DNA of 64,000 nucleotides from Phenylobacterium sp. Root1290. GTDB taxonomy: Bacteria; Pseudomonadota; Alphaproteobacteria; Caulobacterales; Caulobacteraceae. Under the pieces are notes generated by a model. It had not been told where the DNA came from. It made no database searches and was given only the letters and a program-made list of their open reading frames with translations. The DNA lies in NCBI RefSeq assembly GCF_001425305.1, contig NZ_LMEE01000001.1:508646-572645 (forward strand), written 5' to 3'. Positions 1-9,191 of this stretch are shown here, one piece after another (within the stretch, counting starts at the first letter, position 1; each line of letters opens with the position of its first letter). The position numbers were made by a program, and so were the translations under genes.

Positions 1-1533
1 CTGTTCCTGCTGCTCATCGGCCGTTGGCTCGACCATCGCCTGCGCGCCAGCGCCCGTAGCGCCGCCGCCGATCTGCTGGCCATGCAGGCGCCCGCCGCCA
101 CACTCCTCGCCGAGGACGGGACTGAGCGACGCATTCCGTTGAGCGAGATCGCGAGCGGCGATCTGTTGATCGTCCGTCCTGGCGAGCGGATCCCTGTCGA
201 CGCGGTCATCACCGCCGGGGTCTCCGAGCTCGATAACTCCCTGCTCACCGGCGAGACGACACCGGCGCGGGTCGTCCCCGGCGAGCCGTGCCAGGCCGGG
301 GCGATGAACCTCGGCGGCGTTCTGCGCCTGCGCGCGACCGCGCGGTCTGAAGACTCGGCCGTCGCTGCGATCGCGCGCCTTGTTGAGGCCGGGACTCAAT
401 CACGCTCCAAGTACGTTCGGCTGGCTGACAAGGCGGCGGCGCTCTACGTGCCGGTCGTGCACACGGCCGCCGCCTTGACCTTTGTCGGGGGCTGGGGGCT
501 CGGCCTTGGCCCGCGCGAGGCGCTGCTGCGGGCCGTCGCCGTGCTCATCATTACCTGCCCCTGCGCCCTGGGCCTGGCGGTGCCTGCGGTCCAGGTCACG
601 GCGTCGGCCCGGCTCTTCCGGCGCGGCGTGCTTGTGAAATCCGGTGCGGCCTTGGAGCGGTTGGCCGAGGTCGATCATGTCGTCTTCGACAAGACCGGCG
701 TGCTCACCGAGGGCCGTCCCCAGTTGATCGATCCGGTTCCGGCGGCGATCGCCATGGCCGCTCCGCTGGCCAAGGCCTCCGCCCATCCGCTGTCGAAGGC
801 GTTGGCGGCGCATGCGGGGCCGACCTTGCTGGCCGACGACATCGTCGAGACGGCCGGGCAGGGCGTCGAGGGCGTCATCGGCGGGCGCCGCGCCAGGTTG
901 GGCCGGGCCGCGTTCGTCGGCGTCGCCGGGGTGCCGGCCAGCGAGACCGAGCTGTGGTTCGGGATCGAAGGCGACACGAAGGTCCGGTTTGTCTTCGCCG
1001 ACCAACTGCGGGCCGACGCCGCGCAGACCATCGCCGCGCTGAAGGCCCGCGGACTGAGCGTCGAGATCCTGTCCGGAGACATCCCGGGCGCCGTAGGTCG
1101 GGCCGCCGAGTCCGCCGGGGTCGCCGATTGGCGCGCCAGCCTTGCGCCAGCCGACAAGGCGCGGCTGATGGCTGAGCGGACGGCGCAGGGGCGCAAGGTG
1201 CTGATGGTCGGGGACGGGCTCAACGACGCCGCGGCCCTGGCGGGCGCGCACGCCGCCATGGCCCCGGGCACGGCGCTGGACGCCAGCCAGAACGCGGCCG
1301 ACCTCGTATTCTCGGGCGAGAAGCTGGCGGCCGTAGTCGAAGCCCTGGACGTCGCGCGATCCGCCCGCAGCCGGGCGCTGGAGAACTTCTCGTTCGCGGC
1401 GCTCTACAACATGGTCGCCGCGCCCGCCGCGATGATCGGTCTCGTCAATCCGTTTGTCGCCGCGCTGGCGATGTCCGGGTCGTCGCTGGTCGTAACCTTG
1501 AACGCCCTGCGAACCGGGGTGGGGAGACGCTGA
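1..1533 (+). CDS. ccoI: Copper-translocating P1B-type ATPase CcoI/FixI (5' end cut off)
   Basis: The reading frame is open from the first base, so the N-terminal metal-binding domain and first membrane helices lie outside the window. What remains has the actuator loop with the LTGE motif (near 247), the transmembrane CPC copper site in ITCPCALG (Cys codon at 556), the phosphorylation motif DKTG (Asp at 688) and the hinge GDGLNDAA (near 1210). These define a Cu-transporting P-type ATPase. The overlap with ccoS by one base (TGATG) and hemN just downstream point to the CcoI/FixI role: exporting copper for cbb3 oxidase assembly in the inner membrane, rather than CopA detoxification. The family is certain; the CcoI assignment rests on context. 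Confidence 0.93.
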   Translation: MFLLLIGRWLDHRLRASARSAAADLLAMQAPAATLLAEDGTERRIPLSEIASGDLLIVRPGERIPVDAVITAGVSELDNSLLTGETTPARVVPGEPCQAGAMNLGGVLRLRATARSEDSAVAAIARLVEAGTQSRSKYVRLADKAAALYVPVVHTAAALTFVGGWGLGLGPREALLRAVAVLIITCPCALGLAVPAVQVTASARLFRRGVLVKSGAALERLAEVDHVVFDKTGVLTEGRPQLIDPVPAAIAMAAPLAKASAHPLSKALAAHAGPTLLADDIVETAGQGVEGVIGGRRARLGRAAFVGVAGVPASETELWFGIEGDTKVRFVFADQLRADAAQTIAALKARGLSVEILSGDIPGAVGRAAESAGVADWRASLAPADKARLMAERTAQGRKVLMVGDGLNDAAALAGAHAAMAPGTALDASQNAADLVFSGEKLAAVVEALDVARSARSRALENFSFAALYNMVAAPAAMIGLVNPFVAALAMSGSSLVVTLNALRTGVGRR

Positions 1534-1682
1534 TGGCTATCCTGATGTTCCTGGCCCCGGCCTCCGTGGCCCTTGCCCTGGTCGGCCTTGGCGCATTCTG
1601 GTGGACGCTGCGCAGCGGCCAGTACGAGGACCCGATGGGCGATGCTTCACGCATCCTGGTGGACCAGGACCGTCCTGATTGA
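1533..1682 (+). CDS. ccoS: cbb3-type cytochrome oxidase assembly protein CcoS
   Basis: A 49-residue protein starting at the ATG that overlaps the ccoI stop codon. It has one N-terminal membrane helix (about residues 3-24, ending in the aromatic pair FWW), then the CcoS-typical segment SGQYEDPMGDASRIL and an acidic tail. Length, topology and position directly after ccoI match CcoS, a small membrane protein needed to mature the cbb3 terminal oxidase, probably in copper or heme insertion. It is translationally coupled to ccoI. The ccoNOQP structural genes are not visible and presumably lie to the left. Confidence 0.9.
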   Translation: MAILMFLAPASVALALVGLGAFWWTLRSGQYEDPMGDASRILVDQDRPD

Positions 1683-1692
1683 CGGATATCAC
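1679..1692. promoter_or_regulatory. Candidate FixK/FNR box upstream of hemN
   Basis: TTGACGGATATCAC fits the FNR/FixK pattern TTGAY-N4-RTCAA with one mismatch. It lies about 55 bp before the hemN start and overlaps the ccoS stop. hemN is a classic FNR/FixK target and a fixK-like gene follows immediately. No clear minus-10 was identified, so this is a plausible site, not a proven one. Confidence 0.4.
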
Positions 1693-1746
1693 GGCGCAGC
1701 CTGGCCGGGCGGGCGACAAGGGCGCCAAGACCACAGGAGCCGCTCC

Positions 1747-3117
1747 GTGACGCTCAAAGACCCCCAGGCGCTTGCCGACCTCGTCGCCCGTTTCGATGGA
1801 CGCGCGCCGCGCTACACCAGCTACCCCACCGCCGTGCAGTTCACGCCGGATGTCGGTGAGGAGACCTACCGTCGCTGGCTGGCCGAGCTTCCCGGGCACG
1901 ACCCGGTGTCGCTCTACATGCACATACCGTTCTGCGCGCGGCTCTGCTGGTACTGCGGCTGCAACACCCGCGCGGTGAACCGCCACGAGCCTATCGCGGC
2001 CTATGTCGGCAAGCTGCTCGACGAGATCCGCCTGCTCGGTCAGGCGTTGCCCTCGCGCCTGCCGGCCAACGCCTTGCACTTTGGCGGCGGGACCCCGAAC
2101 ATGCTGGCGATCGAGGAACTGGACGTCCTCTTCGCCGCCCTGCGCGAGGTGTTCGACCTCGCCGCGGACATCGAGGTGGCGACCGAGATCGATCCGCCGG
2201 CCCTGACGCGCGATTGGGTCATGGCCTGCGCCCGCCACGGTCTGCGCCGGGCCAGCCTCGGGGTGCAGAACCTCGATCCCCAGGTTCAGGCGGCGGTGGA
2301 TCGGAAGGGCACGATCGAGGAGGTCGCCCGTTGCGTCGGCTGGCTGCGCGAGGCGGGCGTGACCTCGATCAACTTCGACCTCATGTACGGGCTGCCGCAC
2401 CAGACGACCGCCAACACCCTGGCGACCGTCGATGCGGTGCTTAGCCTGCGCCCAGAGCGGCTGGCGCTGTTCGGCTACGCCCACGTGCCGTGGATGAAGT
2501 CGCATCAGCAGCTGATCGCCGAAGACGCCCTTCCGGGACCGACTGAGCGTCTCGATCAGAGCGAATCGGCTGCCGAGCGGCTGATCGCCGAGGGTTATGT
2601 CCGCATCGGCCTCGACCATTTCGCGTTGCCGGACGACGAACTGGCGGTGGCGCTCAAGGAGGGCCGCCTGCGGCGCAACTTCCAGGGCTATACGACCGAC
2701 GCCGCCCGCACGCTGATCGGGATGGGCGCCTCGGCGATCGGCGCCTTTCCGCAAGGCTTCGCTCAAAACCTGACGAGAGAGCTGGACTGGCGGGCGGCGC
2801 TGGACCGAGGTCAGCTTCCGGTCGCCCGCGGCGTAGCGGTGACGGACGAGGACCGTTTCCGGGGCGAGATCATCGAGCGGCTGATGTGCGACTTCGCCGT
2901 CGATCTGCATGCGATCTGCCTGCGCCACAACCGTTCGCTCGCCGATCTGGCGATGATCCTGGCGCGGCTGGAGCCGTTCCGCCGCGAGGGCCTGGTGGAG
3001 AGCGAAGGCGGCCGCGTCGAAGTGCTCGGACACGGCCGACTGGTCATCCGCTCGATCTGCGCAGCAGTGGACGCCTACTTCGACGCCCAGCAGGGGCGTC
3101 ACGCCAAGGCGCTGTAA
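1747..3117 (+). CDS. hemN: Oxygen-independent coproporphyrinogen III oxidase (radical SAM)
   Basis: Converts coproporphyrinogen III to protoporphyrinogen IX without oxygen, in the cytoplasm, supplying heme at low oxygen. The chosen GTG start has an AGGAG (1735-1739) seven bases upstream and gives 456 residues, the usual HemN length. The radical-SAM cluster cysteines are C63, C67 and C70 in CARLCWYCGC, preceded by the HemN-typical SLYMHIPFC. GGGTPN and the C-terminal HemN domain (DFAVDL region) are present. An upstream in-frame ATG at 1573 would start inside ccoS and is rejected. It follows ccoS by 64 bp, consistent with a microaerobic respiration operon. Confidence 0.95.
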   Translation: MTLKDPQALADLVARFDGRAPRYTSYPTAVQFTPDVGEETYRRWLAELPGHDPVSLYMHIPFCARLCWYCGCNTRAVNRHEPIAAYVGKLLDEIRLLGQALPSRLPANALHFGGGTPNMLAIEELDVLFAALREVFDLAADIEVATEIDPPALTRDWVMACARHGLRRASLGVQNLDPQVQAAVDRKGTIEEVARCVGWLREAGVTSINFDLMYGLPHQTTANTLATVDAVLSLRPERLALFGYAHVPWMKSHQQLIAEDALPGPTERLDQSESAAERLIAEGYVRIGLDHFALPDDELAVALKEGRLRRNFQGYTTDAARTLIGMGASAIGAFPQGFAQNLTRELDWRAALDRGQLPVARGVAVTDEDRFRGEIIERLMCDFAVDLHAICLRHNRSLADLAMILARLEPFRREGLVESEGGRVEVLGHGRLVIRSICAAVDAYFDAQQGRHAKAL

Positions 3118-3129
3118 AGATATGAAAAA

Positions 3130-3771
3130 TCAGGCGGCGGCGAGGTCTTCAAGGGCCTCGCGGTCGCGAACCTTGAAGCGACGGCAGCTCTCGAACTCGA
3201 CCACGCCGGAGGACTGCAACTGAGTGATCATGCGCGAGACCGTCTCGATGGTCAGGCCGAGATAGTCGGCCATGTCCTGGCGGCCCATGGCCAGCTCGAC
3301 CGCCGCTTCGCCGCGGCGTTGGGCCAGGCCCAGCAGGAAGCTCGCGACCCGCTCGCTGGCGCTTTTGCGCACCAGCAGGGTCAGGTGTTCACGGGCGCTC
3401 TCAAGGTCGCGCACCGTAGCTTCCCACATCAGCCCCTTCAGCTCGTCCTCGCCGCCGGCCGCGAGCAGCGCCTGGCGGCTGGCGGCCAGGATCACGCAGT
3501 CGCTGAGCGCCTCGGCGCCCATGCTGTGGCTGCCGCGGGTCTCCAGGCCGAAGACGTCTCCGGGATAGTAGAAGTCGCCGATGGGCCGGCGTCCGTCGGC
3601 CATGAAGCGCGAGGTGCGCACCGTGCCGCTGATCATGCGATAGACCAGGTCGGCCCGCTCGCCCTGACCATAGATTTCCTCGTCCTTGGCGAACGACATC
3701 GGTACGCCGATACGGCTGATCAGGTCGTGATGATCGTCACGGAGGATCGTTTCGCTGCAAGTCATACCCAA
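3130..3771 (-). CDS. fixK: Crp/Fnr-family regulator, FixK type
   Basis: A 213-residue protein with an N-terminal cyclic-nucleotide-binding-like beta roll (about 20-125), a dimerisation helix and a C-terminal winged helix. The recognition region DMADYLGLTIETVSRMI (about 165-181) carries the E-T-V-S-R signature of FNR/FixK proteins that bind TTGAY-N4-RTCAA. It lacks the N-terminal cysteine cluster of true FNR (only one Cys near the start), so it probably does not sense oxygen through an Fe-S cluster. It is more likely controlled transcriptionally, as FixK is by FixL-FixJ. It sits convergent with hemN, 12 bp apart. The family is sure and the name FixK likely. Confidence 0.82.
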   Translation of the reverse strand: MGMTCSETILRDDHHDLISRIGVPMSFAKDEEIYGQGERADLVYRMISGTVRTSRFMADGRRPIGDFYYPGDVFGLETRGSHSMGAEALSDCVILAASRQALLAAGGEDELKGLMWEATVRDLESAREHLTLLVRKSASERVASFLLGLAQRRGEAAVELAMGRQDMADYLGLTIETVSRMITQLQSSGVVEFESCRRFKVRDREALEDLAAA

Positions 3772-3826
3772 CTCCCGATGACCTTTGACTAGGCCGGAGC
3801 GGGCAGGTGGAAAATTTCGGATCGTC

Positions 3827-3861
3827 CCTTACGGAGGCGCCCTTAGGTACTCCTACGGAGG
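3827..3861. promoter_or_regulatory. Repeated TACGGAGG element upstream of fixK
   Basis: The 90 bp between fixK and the preceding acyl-CoA synthetase stop contains TACGGAGG twice (3830-3837 and 3854-3861), spaced 24 bp. Between them is the related CCTTAGGTA (3841-3849). Direct repeats near the fixK promoter could be response-regulator (FixJ-type) sites. No motif match is claimed; only the repeat is seen. Confidence 0.35.
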
Positions 3862-5451
3862 TCAGTTCACGCGGCGGGTGCGGCCGGCCCAATAGGGTTC
3901 GCGCAATTCTCGGCGCAGGATCTTGCCCGAGGCGTTGCGGGGCAGGGCGTCGATAAAGTCGACGCTCTTGGGGGCTTTGAAACCGGCGATGCGGGTCCGG
4001 GCGAAGGCGATGATGTCGTCCGGATCGGGACTGGTCCCTGGCTTGGGCGCGACGATGGCCTTCACCGACTCGCCCCATTTGTCGTCAGGCACCCCGATGA
4101 CCGCCACCTCGGCGACGTCCGGGTGGCCGTAGACCGCGCTCTCGACTTCGGCCGGATAGATGTTCTCCGCGCCGGAGATGATCATGTCCTTCACCCGGTC
4201 GTGGATGAAGAGATAGCCGTCCTCGTCCAGGTATCCGGCATCGCCGGTGCGCAGCCAGCCATCCGCTGCGACGGTGGCGGCCGTCGCCTCCGGCAGGCGC
4301 CAGTAGCCCGCCATGTTCGAAACCGACCGCACGGCGACCTCGCCGACCGTGTTTGGCGGCAGGGCTTCCCCGGCCTCATTGACCACCTTCAGTTCGACTC
4401 CCGGCATCGGCAGGCCCGCGGCTCGCATCCGAGCATTGCCCGTTGGGTCGTGATCTTCGGGCGGCAGGTAGACGATGGTCCCGCAGGTCTCGGTCATGCC
4501 GTACTGCTGGACGAAGCCGCAGCCGAACACCTCCATGCACTCGCGCAGCAGGTCGAGCGGGATCGGGCTGGCGCCGTAGAGAATGTACTTCAGGCGGGAG
4601 TAATCGACCTCCCGCGCCCGCGGCTGGCGCACCACGATCTGCAGCGCCGCCGGCACCATGAACATCTTCGAGACGCGCTCGTGCTCGATATAGTCCAGCA
4701 CCTTGAACGGATCGAACTCGCGCGCGACCACGCCTTTGGCGCCGTTGACCAGGCCGACGATGCCCCAGCCGGTCCCGCCGATGTGGCCGACCGGCATGGC
4801 GACCAGGCTGATGTCCTCCGGAGCCCACTGGTTCCAGGCCATGGGCGTTTCCTGCGCCCGGCGGCGACCGCCAAGAATGTTGAGATGGCTGAGCATCGCG
4901 CCTTTTGGCCGCCCCGTCGTCCCGGAGGTGTAGAGCTGGACAGCCACGTCGCGCTCGTCGATGGCGATGGCGGGGTCTGTCGCGGGCTGAGCGTCGCGCC
5001 AGGCGTCGTAGGTCGGCCAGGCGCTATCGACGGCTTCCATGGCCACGATCTTCATCTTGGGCAGATCGGCCGCCACCTGACGGGCGATTTCAACGACCTC
5101 AGGCCCCACGAAAAGCATCTTGGCCTGGGCGTCGCCGGCGATATAGGCCACCTCCGGCGGGGCCAGGCGCCAGCCGATCGGGGCGATGATCACCCCGATC
5201 TTGGCGGCGCCGAACAGCAGCTCGAAATAGTGGTCGCTGTTCTTGCCGAGATAGGCGATGCGGTCGCCCTTCTTCAGCCCCTCAGCGAGCAGCGCCTGGG
5301 CGGCCTGATTGCTGGCGGCGTCGAACTGCGCGTAGGTCGTCTCGCGCCCCTCGAAGGTCAGCGCGACGGCGTCAGGCCGTTCGCGCGCATGGAAGCGCGG
5401 CGCCTCGGCCAGGGTCGGAATGGCGTTGAAGTCGACGGAGGTTTCAGCCAC
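3862..5451 (-). CDS. AMP-forming acyl-CoA synthetase (class I adenylate-forming)
   Basis: Activates a carboxylic acid to its acyl-CoA using ATP. The GTG start is preceded by AGGGAG; the protein is 529 residues. Visible signatures are the P-loop YTSGTTGRPKG (about 175-185), the aromatic/acid motif QYGMTE (about 318), the hinge GDAGYLDEDG (about 407) with DRVKDMIISGAENIYP, and the catalytic lysine in PRNASGKILRREL near the C-terminus. It is the last gene of an operon with an acyl-CoA dehydrogenase (11 bp upstream) and a TonB receptor. This suggests it activates an imported acid, such as a fatty, bile-type or terpenoid acid. The substrate cannot be read from the sequence. Confidence 0.92.
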   Translation of the reverse strand: MAETSVDFNAIPTLAEAPRFHARERPDAVALTFEGRETTYAQFDAASNQAAQALLAEGLKKGDRIAYLGKNSDHYFELLFGAAKIGVIIAPIGWRLAPPEVAYIAGDAQAKMLFVGPEVVEIARQVAADLPKMKIVAMEAVDSAWPTYDAWRDAQPATDPAIAIDERDVAVQLYTSGTTGRPKGAMLSHLNILGGRRRAQETPMAWNQWAPEDISLVAMPVGHIGGTGWGIVGLVNGAKGVVAREFDPFKVLDYIEHERVSKMFMVPAALQIVVRQPRAREVDYSRLKYILYGASPIPLDLLRECMEVFGCGFVQQYGMTETCGTIVYLPPEDHDPTGNARMRAAGLPMPGVELKVVNEAGEALPPNTVGEVAVRSVSNMAGYWRLPEATAATVAADGWLRTGDAGYLDEDGYLFIHDRVKDMIISGAENIYPAEVESAVYGHPDVAEVAVIGVPDDKWGESVKAIVAPKPGTSPDPDDIIAFARTRIAGFKAPKSVDFIDALPRNASGKILRRELREPYWAGRTRRVN

Positions 5452-5462
5452 GAGCGGTCTCC

Positions 5463-6647
5463 CTAGAGCCCGAGCACCAGGCGGGCGATGATGTCCCGCT
5501 GGATCTCGTTGGAACCGCCATAGATCGAGGCGGCGCGATCGTTGAGGTATCGGGGCATGGCGGTGAGCAGCGCATCCGGCCCGATCGGCGGAGTGTTGGA
5601 ACCGGGCTCGCGGGCGGCCGGCTGGTCCGGCGCAGCGTAGACCCCGGCGACCTCCAGCAGCAGTTCGTCGATCCGCTGCATCGCCTCGCCGCCCTGGGTC
5701 TTGAGCATCGAGGACGCCGGGCCCGGGTTCTTGCCGGAGGACAGGGCCGCCAGGATGCGCTGCTCCGACACCTCGATGGCTTGGACGGCGATCTCGGTCT
5801 CCATCAGCCGGCCGCGGAAACTGGCTTCATCGAGCAGTCCGGCCTCGCGGGCGGCCTTGCGCAGCCGCTCCAGCATGACCTTCAGGCCGGGCGCCGAGCC
5901 TCCGCCGCGCTCGAACTCCAGCAGGTACTTGGCGACGGTCCAGCCCTGGTTCTCGTCGCCGATGCGACCCGACACCGGCACGCGGACGTCCTCGAAGAAG
6001 ACCTCGTTGACCTCGTGCTCGCCCGCCAGCGTGATGATCGGGCGGACCCGAACGCCCGGGCTCTGCATGTCGAGCAGCAGGAAGGTGATCCCCGCCTGCG
6101 GCTTGCCGTCGGCCAGCGTCCGCACGAGGCAGAACATCCGGTTGGCCCAATGGGCGTGCGTGGTCCACAGCTTCGAGCCGTTCAGCACATAGTCGTCGCC
6201 ATCGCGCACCGCTCGAAGCTGCAACGATGCGAGGTCCGAGCCGGCCCCCGGTTCGGAGTAGCCCTGGCACCAGTAGTCCTCGCCGGAGAGGATGCGCGGC
6301 AGGTAGTGCGCCTTCTGCTCGGGCGTGCCGTATCCCATGATCACCGGGCCGACCATGCGCAGGCCCATGGGCGCCAGGCTTGGCGCTCCGGCACGCGCGC
6401 ACTCGGCGGCGAAGATGTGCCGCTGCATTTCGCTCCAGCCCGGTCCGCCGTAGGCCTTGGGCCAACTTGGCGCCGCCCAGCCCCTGGCGTGCAGGGTCTT
6501 CTGCCAGGGCAGGCTGTAGCGCTTGTCCATGAAGACGCTGGTCGCGCGACGCCCGGCCTCGCGCAGTTCGGGGGTGAGCGCCTCCTCTAGGAAGGCGCGC
6601 ACCTCGTCACGAAAGCCCAGTTCTTCGGCCGTAAGGTCCAGGTTCAC
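5463..6647 (-). CDS. Acyl-CoA dehydrogenase family protein
   Basis: A 394-residue FAD flavoenzyme that oxidises acyl-CoA thioesters to enoyl-CoAs. The N-terminal helical domain begins at NLDLTAEELGFRDEVRAFL. The mid-domain has YSEPGAGSDLASL (about 154-166), the flavin/substrate loop, and the C-terminal domain ends in YGGSNEIQRDIIARLVLGL, as is typical. The catalytic glutamate cannot be placed without an alignment. It starts at GTG, 12 bp after the TonB receptor stop and 11 bp before the CoA ligase, so the three genes are co-transcribed. Likely the first oxidation step of side-chain or ring degradation of the imported acid. Confidence 0.93.
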   Translation of the reverse strand: MNLDLTAEELGFRDEVRAFLEEALTPELREAGRRATSVFMDKRYSLPWQKTLHARGWAAPSWPKAYGGPGWSEMQRHIFAAECARAGAPSLAPMGLRMVGPVIMGYGTPEQKAHYLPRILSGEDYWCQGYSEPGAGSDLASLQLRAVRDGDDYVLNGSKLWTTHAHWANRMFCLVRTLADGKPQAGITFLLLDMQSPGVRVRPIITLAGEHEVNEVFFEDVRVPVSGRIGDENQGWTVAKYLLEFERGGGSAPGLKVMLERLRKAAREAGLLDEASFRGRLMETEIAVQAIEVSEQRILAALSSGKNPGPASSMLKTQGGEAMQRIDELLLEVAGVYAAPDQPAAREPGSNTPPIGPDALLTAMPRYLNDRAASIYGGSNEIQRDIIARLVLGL

Positions 6648-6659
6648 TTGGCGCGGATC

Positions 6660-9035
6660 CTAGAAGCGACCGCGCAGCGTAACCCCATAGGTCCGCGGCG
6701 GCGCCAGGAAAGTCGCGAAGGTCCCGGTTTGCAACGGCTGGTCGACGACGACTTGGTTGTAGTCCTCGTCGGTCAGGTTCTGGGCCCACAGCTCTGCGGA
6801 CCAGCGCTCATCCTCAGTCCCCAGCACCAGCCGGGCGTTGACCAGCGTCAGCGCCGGCTGCGACTTCAGCGGATCGAGATTGGAGCCGGTGTTGTATTCT
6901 GAGGTGTACTTGGCCGAGAGGCTGGCCCGGAACTCCAGGGATTCACCTACCGGCCGCTCATAGTTCACAGTGCCCGCCGCCGACCACAGCGGTGCATAGG
7001 ACAGCCGGGTGTTGGGCAGGCGAGGGGATATCCCCGCCGGAGGAATAAAGTCGCCGAACTGAGTCTCGGCATAGGTGACGCCGCCGGAGAAGCTCAGCCC
7101 CTCGACCGGCGGACGCCACATCAGGTCGACGTCGACCCCGCGCGAGATCACCTCGGGGATCGAGGCCACCAGCCAGCTGATGCCGGTGTAGGTGTTGAGC
7201 TGGAAGTCCTCGTAGGTCTGGTGGAACAGCGTGGCGTTGGCCAGCACCCTATAGTCCGGCGTGTTGGTCTTCACCCCGAGCTCGTAGCTGACCACGGTCT
7301 CGGCCGGGAAGCTGGTGTCGGGATTGATCACGCCGGCCGCGAGGCGCGCGCGATCCAGGTTGAAGCCGCCGCTCTTGAAGCCCTCGGCGTAGGAGACGTA
7401 GGTCATGACGCTTTCGTTGAAGCGGTAGCTGGCCTTGAGCGTCCCGCCCCAGCGGCCTTCGCTCTGTTCCTGGTTGGTGACGACGTTGTTGAACGCCGGA
7501 TCGGAGTGCGGCGCGCAGATCGCCCCGCGGGCGGCCGCCGGGATCGGGCGAACGAGGGCCGCGGCGCAGGCGTTGGCCGGCGCTGAGTTGGTGTAGTGGC
7601 TGCGAACCGACTTCTCGTCGTCGGAGTAGCGCAGGCCCAGAGTCAGCTCGAGCGCCTCGGTCACCTTCCAGCTGTTGTTCGTGAACAGCGCCCAACCCTT
7701 GGAATTGTGATCGTAGCTGTCGCGCGGGCCTGCCCCTGCCGGGAAGTTGGTCCCGAACGGCAGGCCGGTCAGTTGCGAGATGAACGCCGGGTTGGGACTT
7801 CCGGTCGCCGCTGAGAGCAGCAGGCCGAAATAGGGCTCATAGGCGGTTCCGAACGTCGTGGCCGCCGCCGCCTTCAGATCTTCATTCGAATAGAAGGCGC
7901 CGATCAGCCAGTTGATGCTCTCGGTGGCGCCTGCCAGTCGAACTTCCTGCGAAAACGCCTTGATTTCGTTGAAGCTCGAGCCATCCGCGGGCCGATACCA
8001 GATGTCCGCCGAGGAGAAATCGATGTCCGATCCGTTCTCGGCCCGCCATTCGCGGAAGGCCGTGATGGAGGTCAGGGCGATATCGTCGTTGATGTCCCAG
8101 TCCACCTGGGCCGACACGCCTTTGTCGGTGATCTTCGATCCCATGTCGCGGTTGGCGTTGGCCAGCCGCGCGCCGGGATTGGGCGGGCGCTGAACGCCTT
8201 CATCGCCGGCCAGGGCGTCGACGAGGGCCGCGGTCGGGCCAGCCACGGTCACGAAGTTCACGCAGCAATGCTCGTCGCGGTCCGAATAGTCGGCCAGCAG
8301 CTTGATGTTCAGATTGCCGGTCGGGGTGACCAGCAGCTGGCCGCGGATCGTGTAGTAGTTCTGGTCGGTGTCGTCCGTGCGGGTGCGCGGTCCGGACCCG
8401 ACGTGCACATCGGCGAACCCGTCGCGTTCGCGTTTGGCGGCGTAGAGCCGGCCGGCCATCAGGTTTTCGACGATTGGGCCGGTGACGCTGCCCGCGACGC
8501 CTACGGCGCCGTGGCTTCCCACCGTCAGCTCGCCCGCCGCTTCGAATTCGAAGGACGGCGCCTTGGTGATGACGTTGATGACGCCGGCCGAAGTGTTCTT
8601 GCCGAACAGCGTGCCTTGCGGGCCCTTGAGGATCTCGACCCGCTCCAGTTCCCCCAGGTCGCCGAACGCGACGCCGCTGCGGGCGCGGTAGACTCCGTCG
8701 ATGACCGTGCCGACCGACGATTCCAGCCCCGGATTGTCGCCGATGGTGCCGACGCCGCGGATTCGCGCGGAGGTCTGGGCCTCGCTGGTCGACGAGGTCA
8801 CGCTGAGCCCGGGCGCCAGCACCTGCAGGTCCTTGATGTCCCGAACGCCCGCATCCTGGAGTTGCCGCTGCGGAAGGGTTGTGACCACGACTGGCACATC
8901 CTGCAGGTTCTGCTCCCGCTTCTGGGCGGTGACGACGAGTTCGGAGACGGTCCCGGAATCCTGCGCCATGGCCGGAGCAGCCGCACAGGCGACCGCGATG
9001 ACCGCCCATGAGGCGGTTCGCATTGCGTGGTTCAT
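6660..9035 (-). CDS. TonB-dependent receptor
   Basis: A 791-residue outer-membrane active transporter. I chose the ATG at 9035, which has GGGAGGG immediately upstream and begins a clean signal peptide (MNHAMRTASW... cleaved after AMAQ); an upstream in-frame ATG at 9080 adds 15 unlikely residues. A TonB-box-like segment SELVVTAQKREQNLQDVP precedes the plug domain, which contains the family-typical LKGPQGTLFGKNTSAGVINV. The beta barrel ends in a terminal phenylalanine (LRGRF). It is first in the operon with the acyl-CoA dehydrogenase and CoA ligase, so its cargo is probably their substrate. No iron-box-like site was noticed upstream. Confidence 0.93.
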   Translation of the reverse strand: MNHAMRTASWAVIAVACAAAPAMAQDSGTVSELVVTAQKREQNLQDVPVVVTTLPQRQLQDAGVRDIKDLQVLAPGLSVTSSTSEAQTSARIRGVGTIGDNPGLESSVGTVIDGVYRARSGVAFGDLGELERVEILKGPQGTLFGKNTSAGVINVITKAPSFEFEAAGELTVGSHGAVGVAGSVTGPIVENLMAGRLYAAKRERDGFADVHVGSGPRTRTDDTDQNYYTIRGQLLVTPTGNLNIKLLADYSDRDEHCCVNFVTVAGPTAALVDALAGDEGVQRPPNPGARLANANRDMGSKITDKGVSAQVDWDINDDIALTSITAFREWRAENGSDIDFSSADIWYRPADGSSFNEIKAFSQEVRLAGATESINWLIGAFYSNEDLKAAAATTFGTAYEPYFGLLLSAATGSPNPAFISQLTGLPFGTNFPAGAGPRDSYDHNSKGWALFTNNSWKVTEALELTLGLRYSDDEKSVRSHYTNSAPANACAAALVRPIPAAARGAICAPHSDPAFNNVVTNQEQSEGRWGGTLKASYRFNESVMTYVSYAEGFKSGGFNLDRARLAAGVINPDTSFPAETVVSYELGVKTNTPDYRVLANATLFHQTYEDFQLNTYTGISWLVASIPEVISRGVDVDLMWRPPVEGLSFSGGVTYAETQFGDFIPPAGISPRLPNTRLSYAPLWSAAGTVNYERPVGESLEFRASLSAKYTSEYNTGSNLDPLKSQPALTLVNARLVLGTEDERWSAELWAQNLTDEDYNQVVVDQPLQTGTFATFLAPPRTYGVTLRGRF

Positions 9036-9191
9036 TTTCCCTCCCGCTGCCGGCGCCTTTGGCCGGCTGTTCTTGAACATCGCCGTCTTCTCGCGACGAG
9101 GCGGGAATGCTTGCAGAAACAGGCTTTGCGGGACAAGCTAGCGAATGTGATAGGCGCCGCAGGGGCGGTGGGCCGTCACGGGGGCTGAGCG

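Noticed and set aside
1537..3102. Long antisense frame opposite hemN and ccoS
   Set aside because: The plus-strand proteins are unmistakable; the antisense product lacks any family signature.
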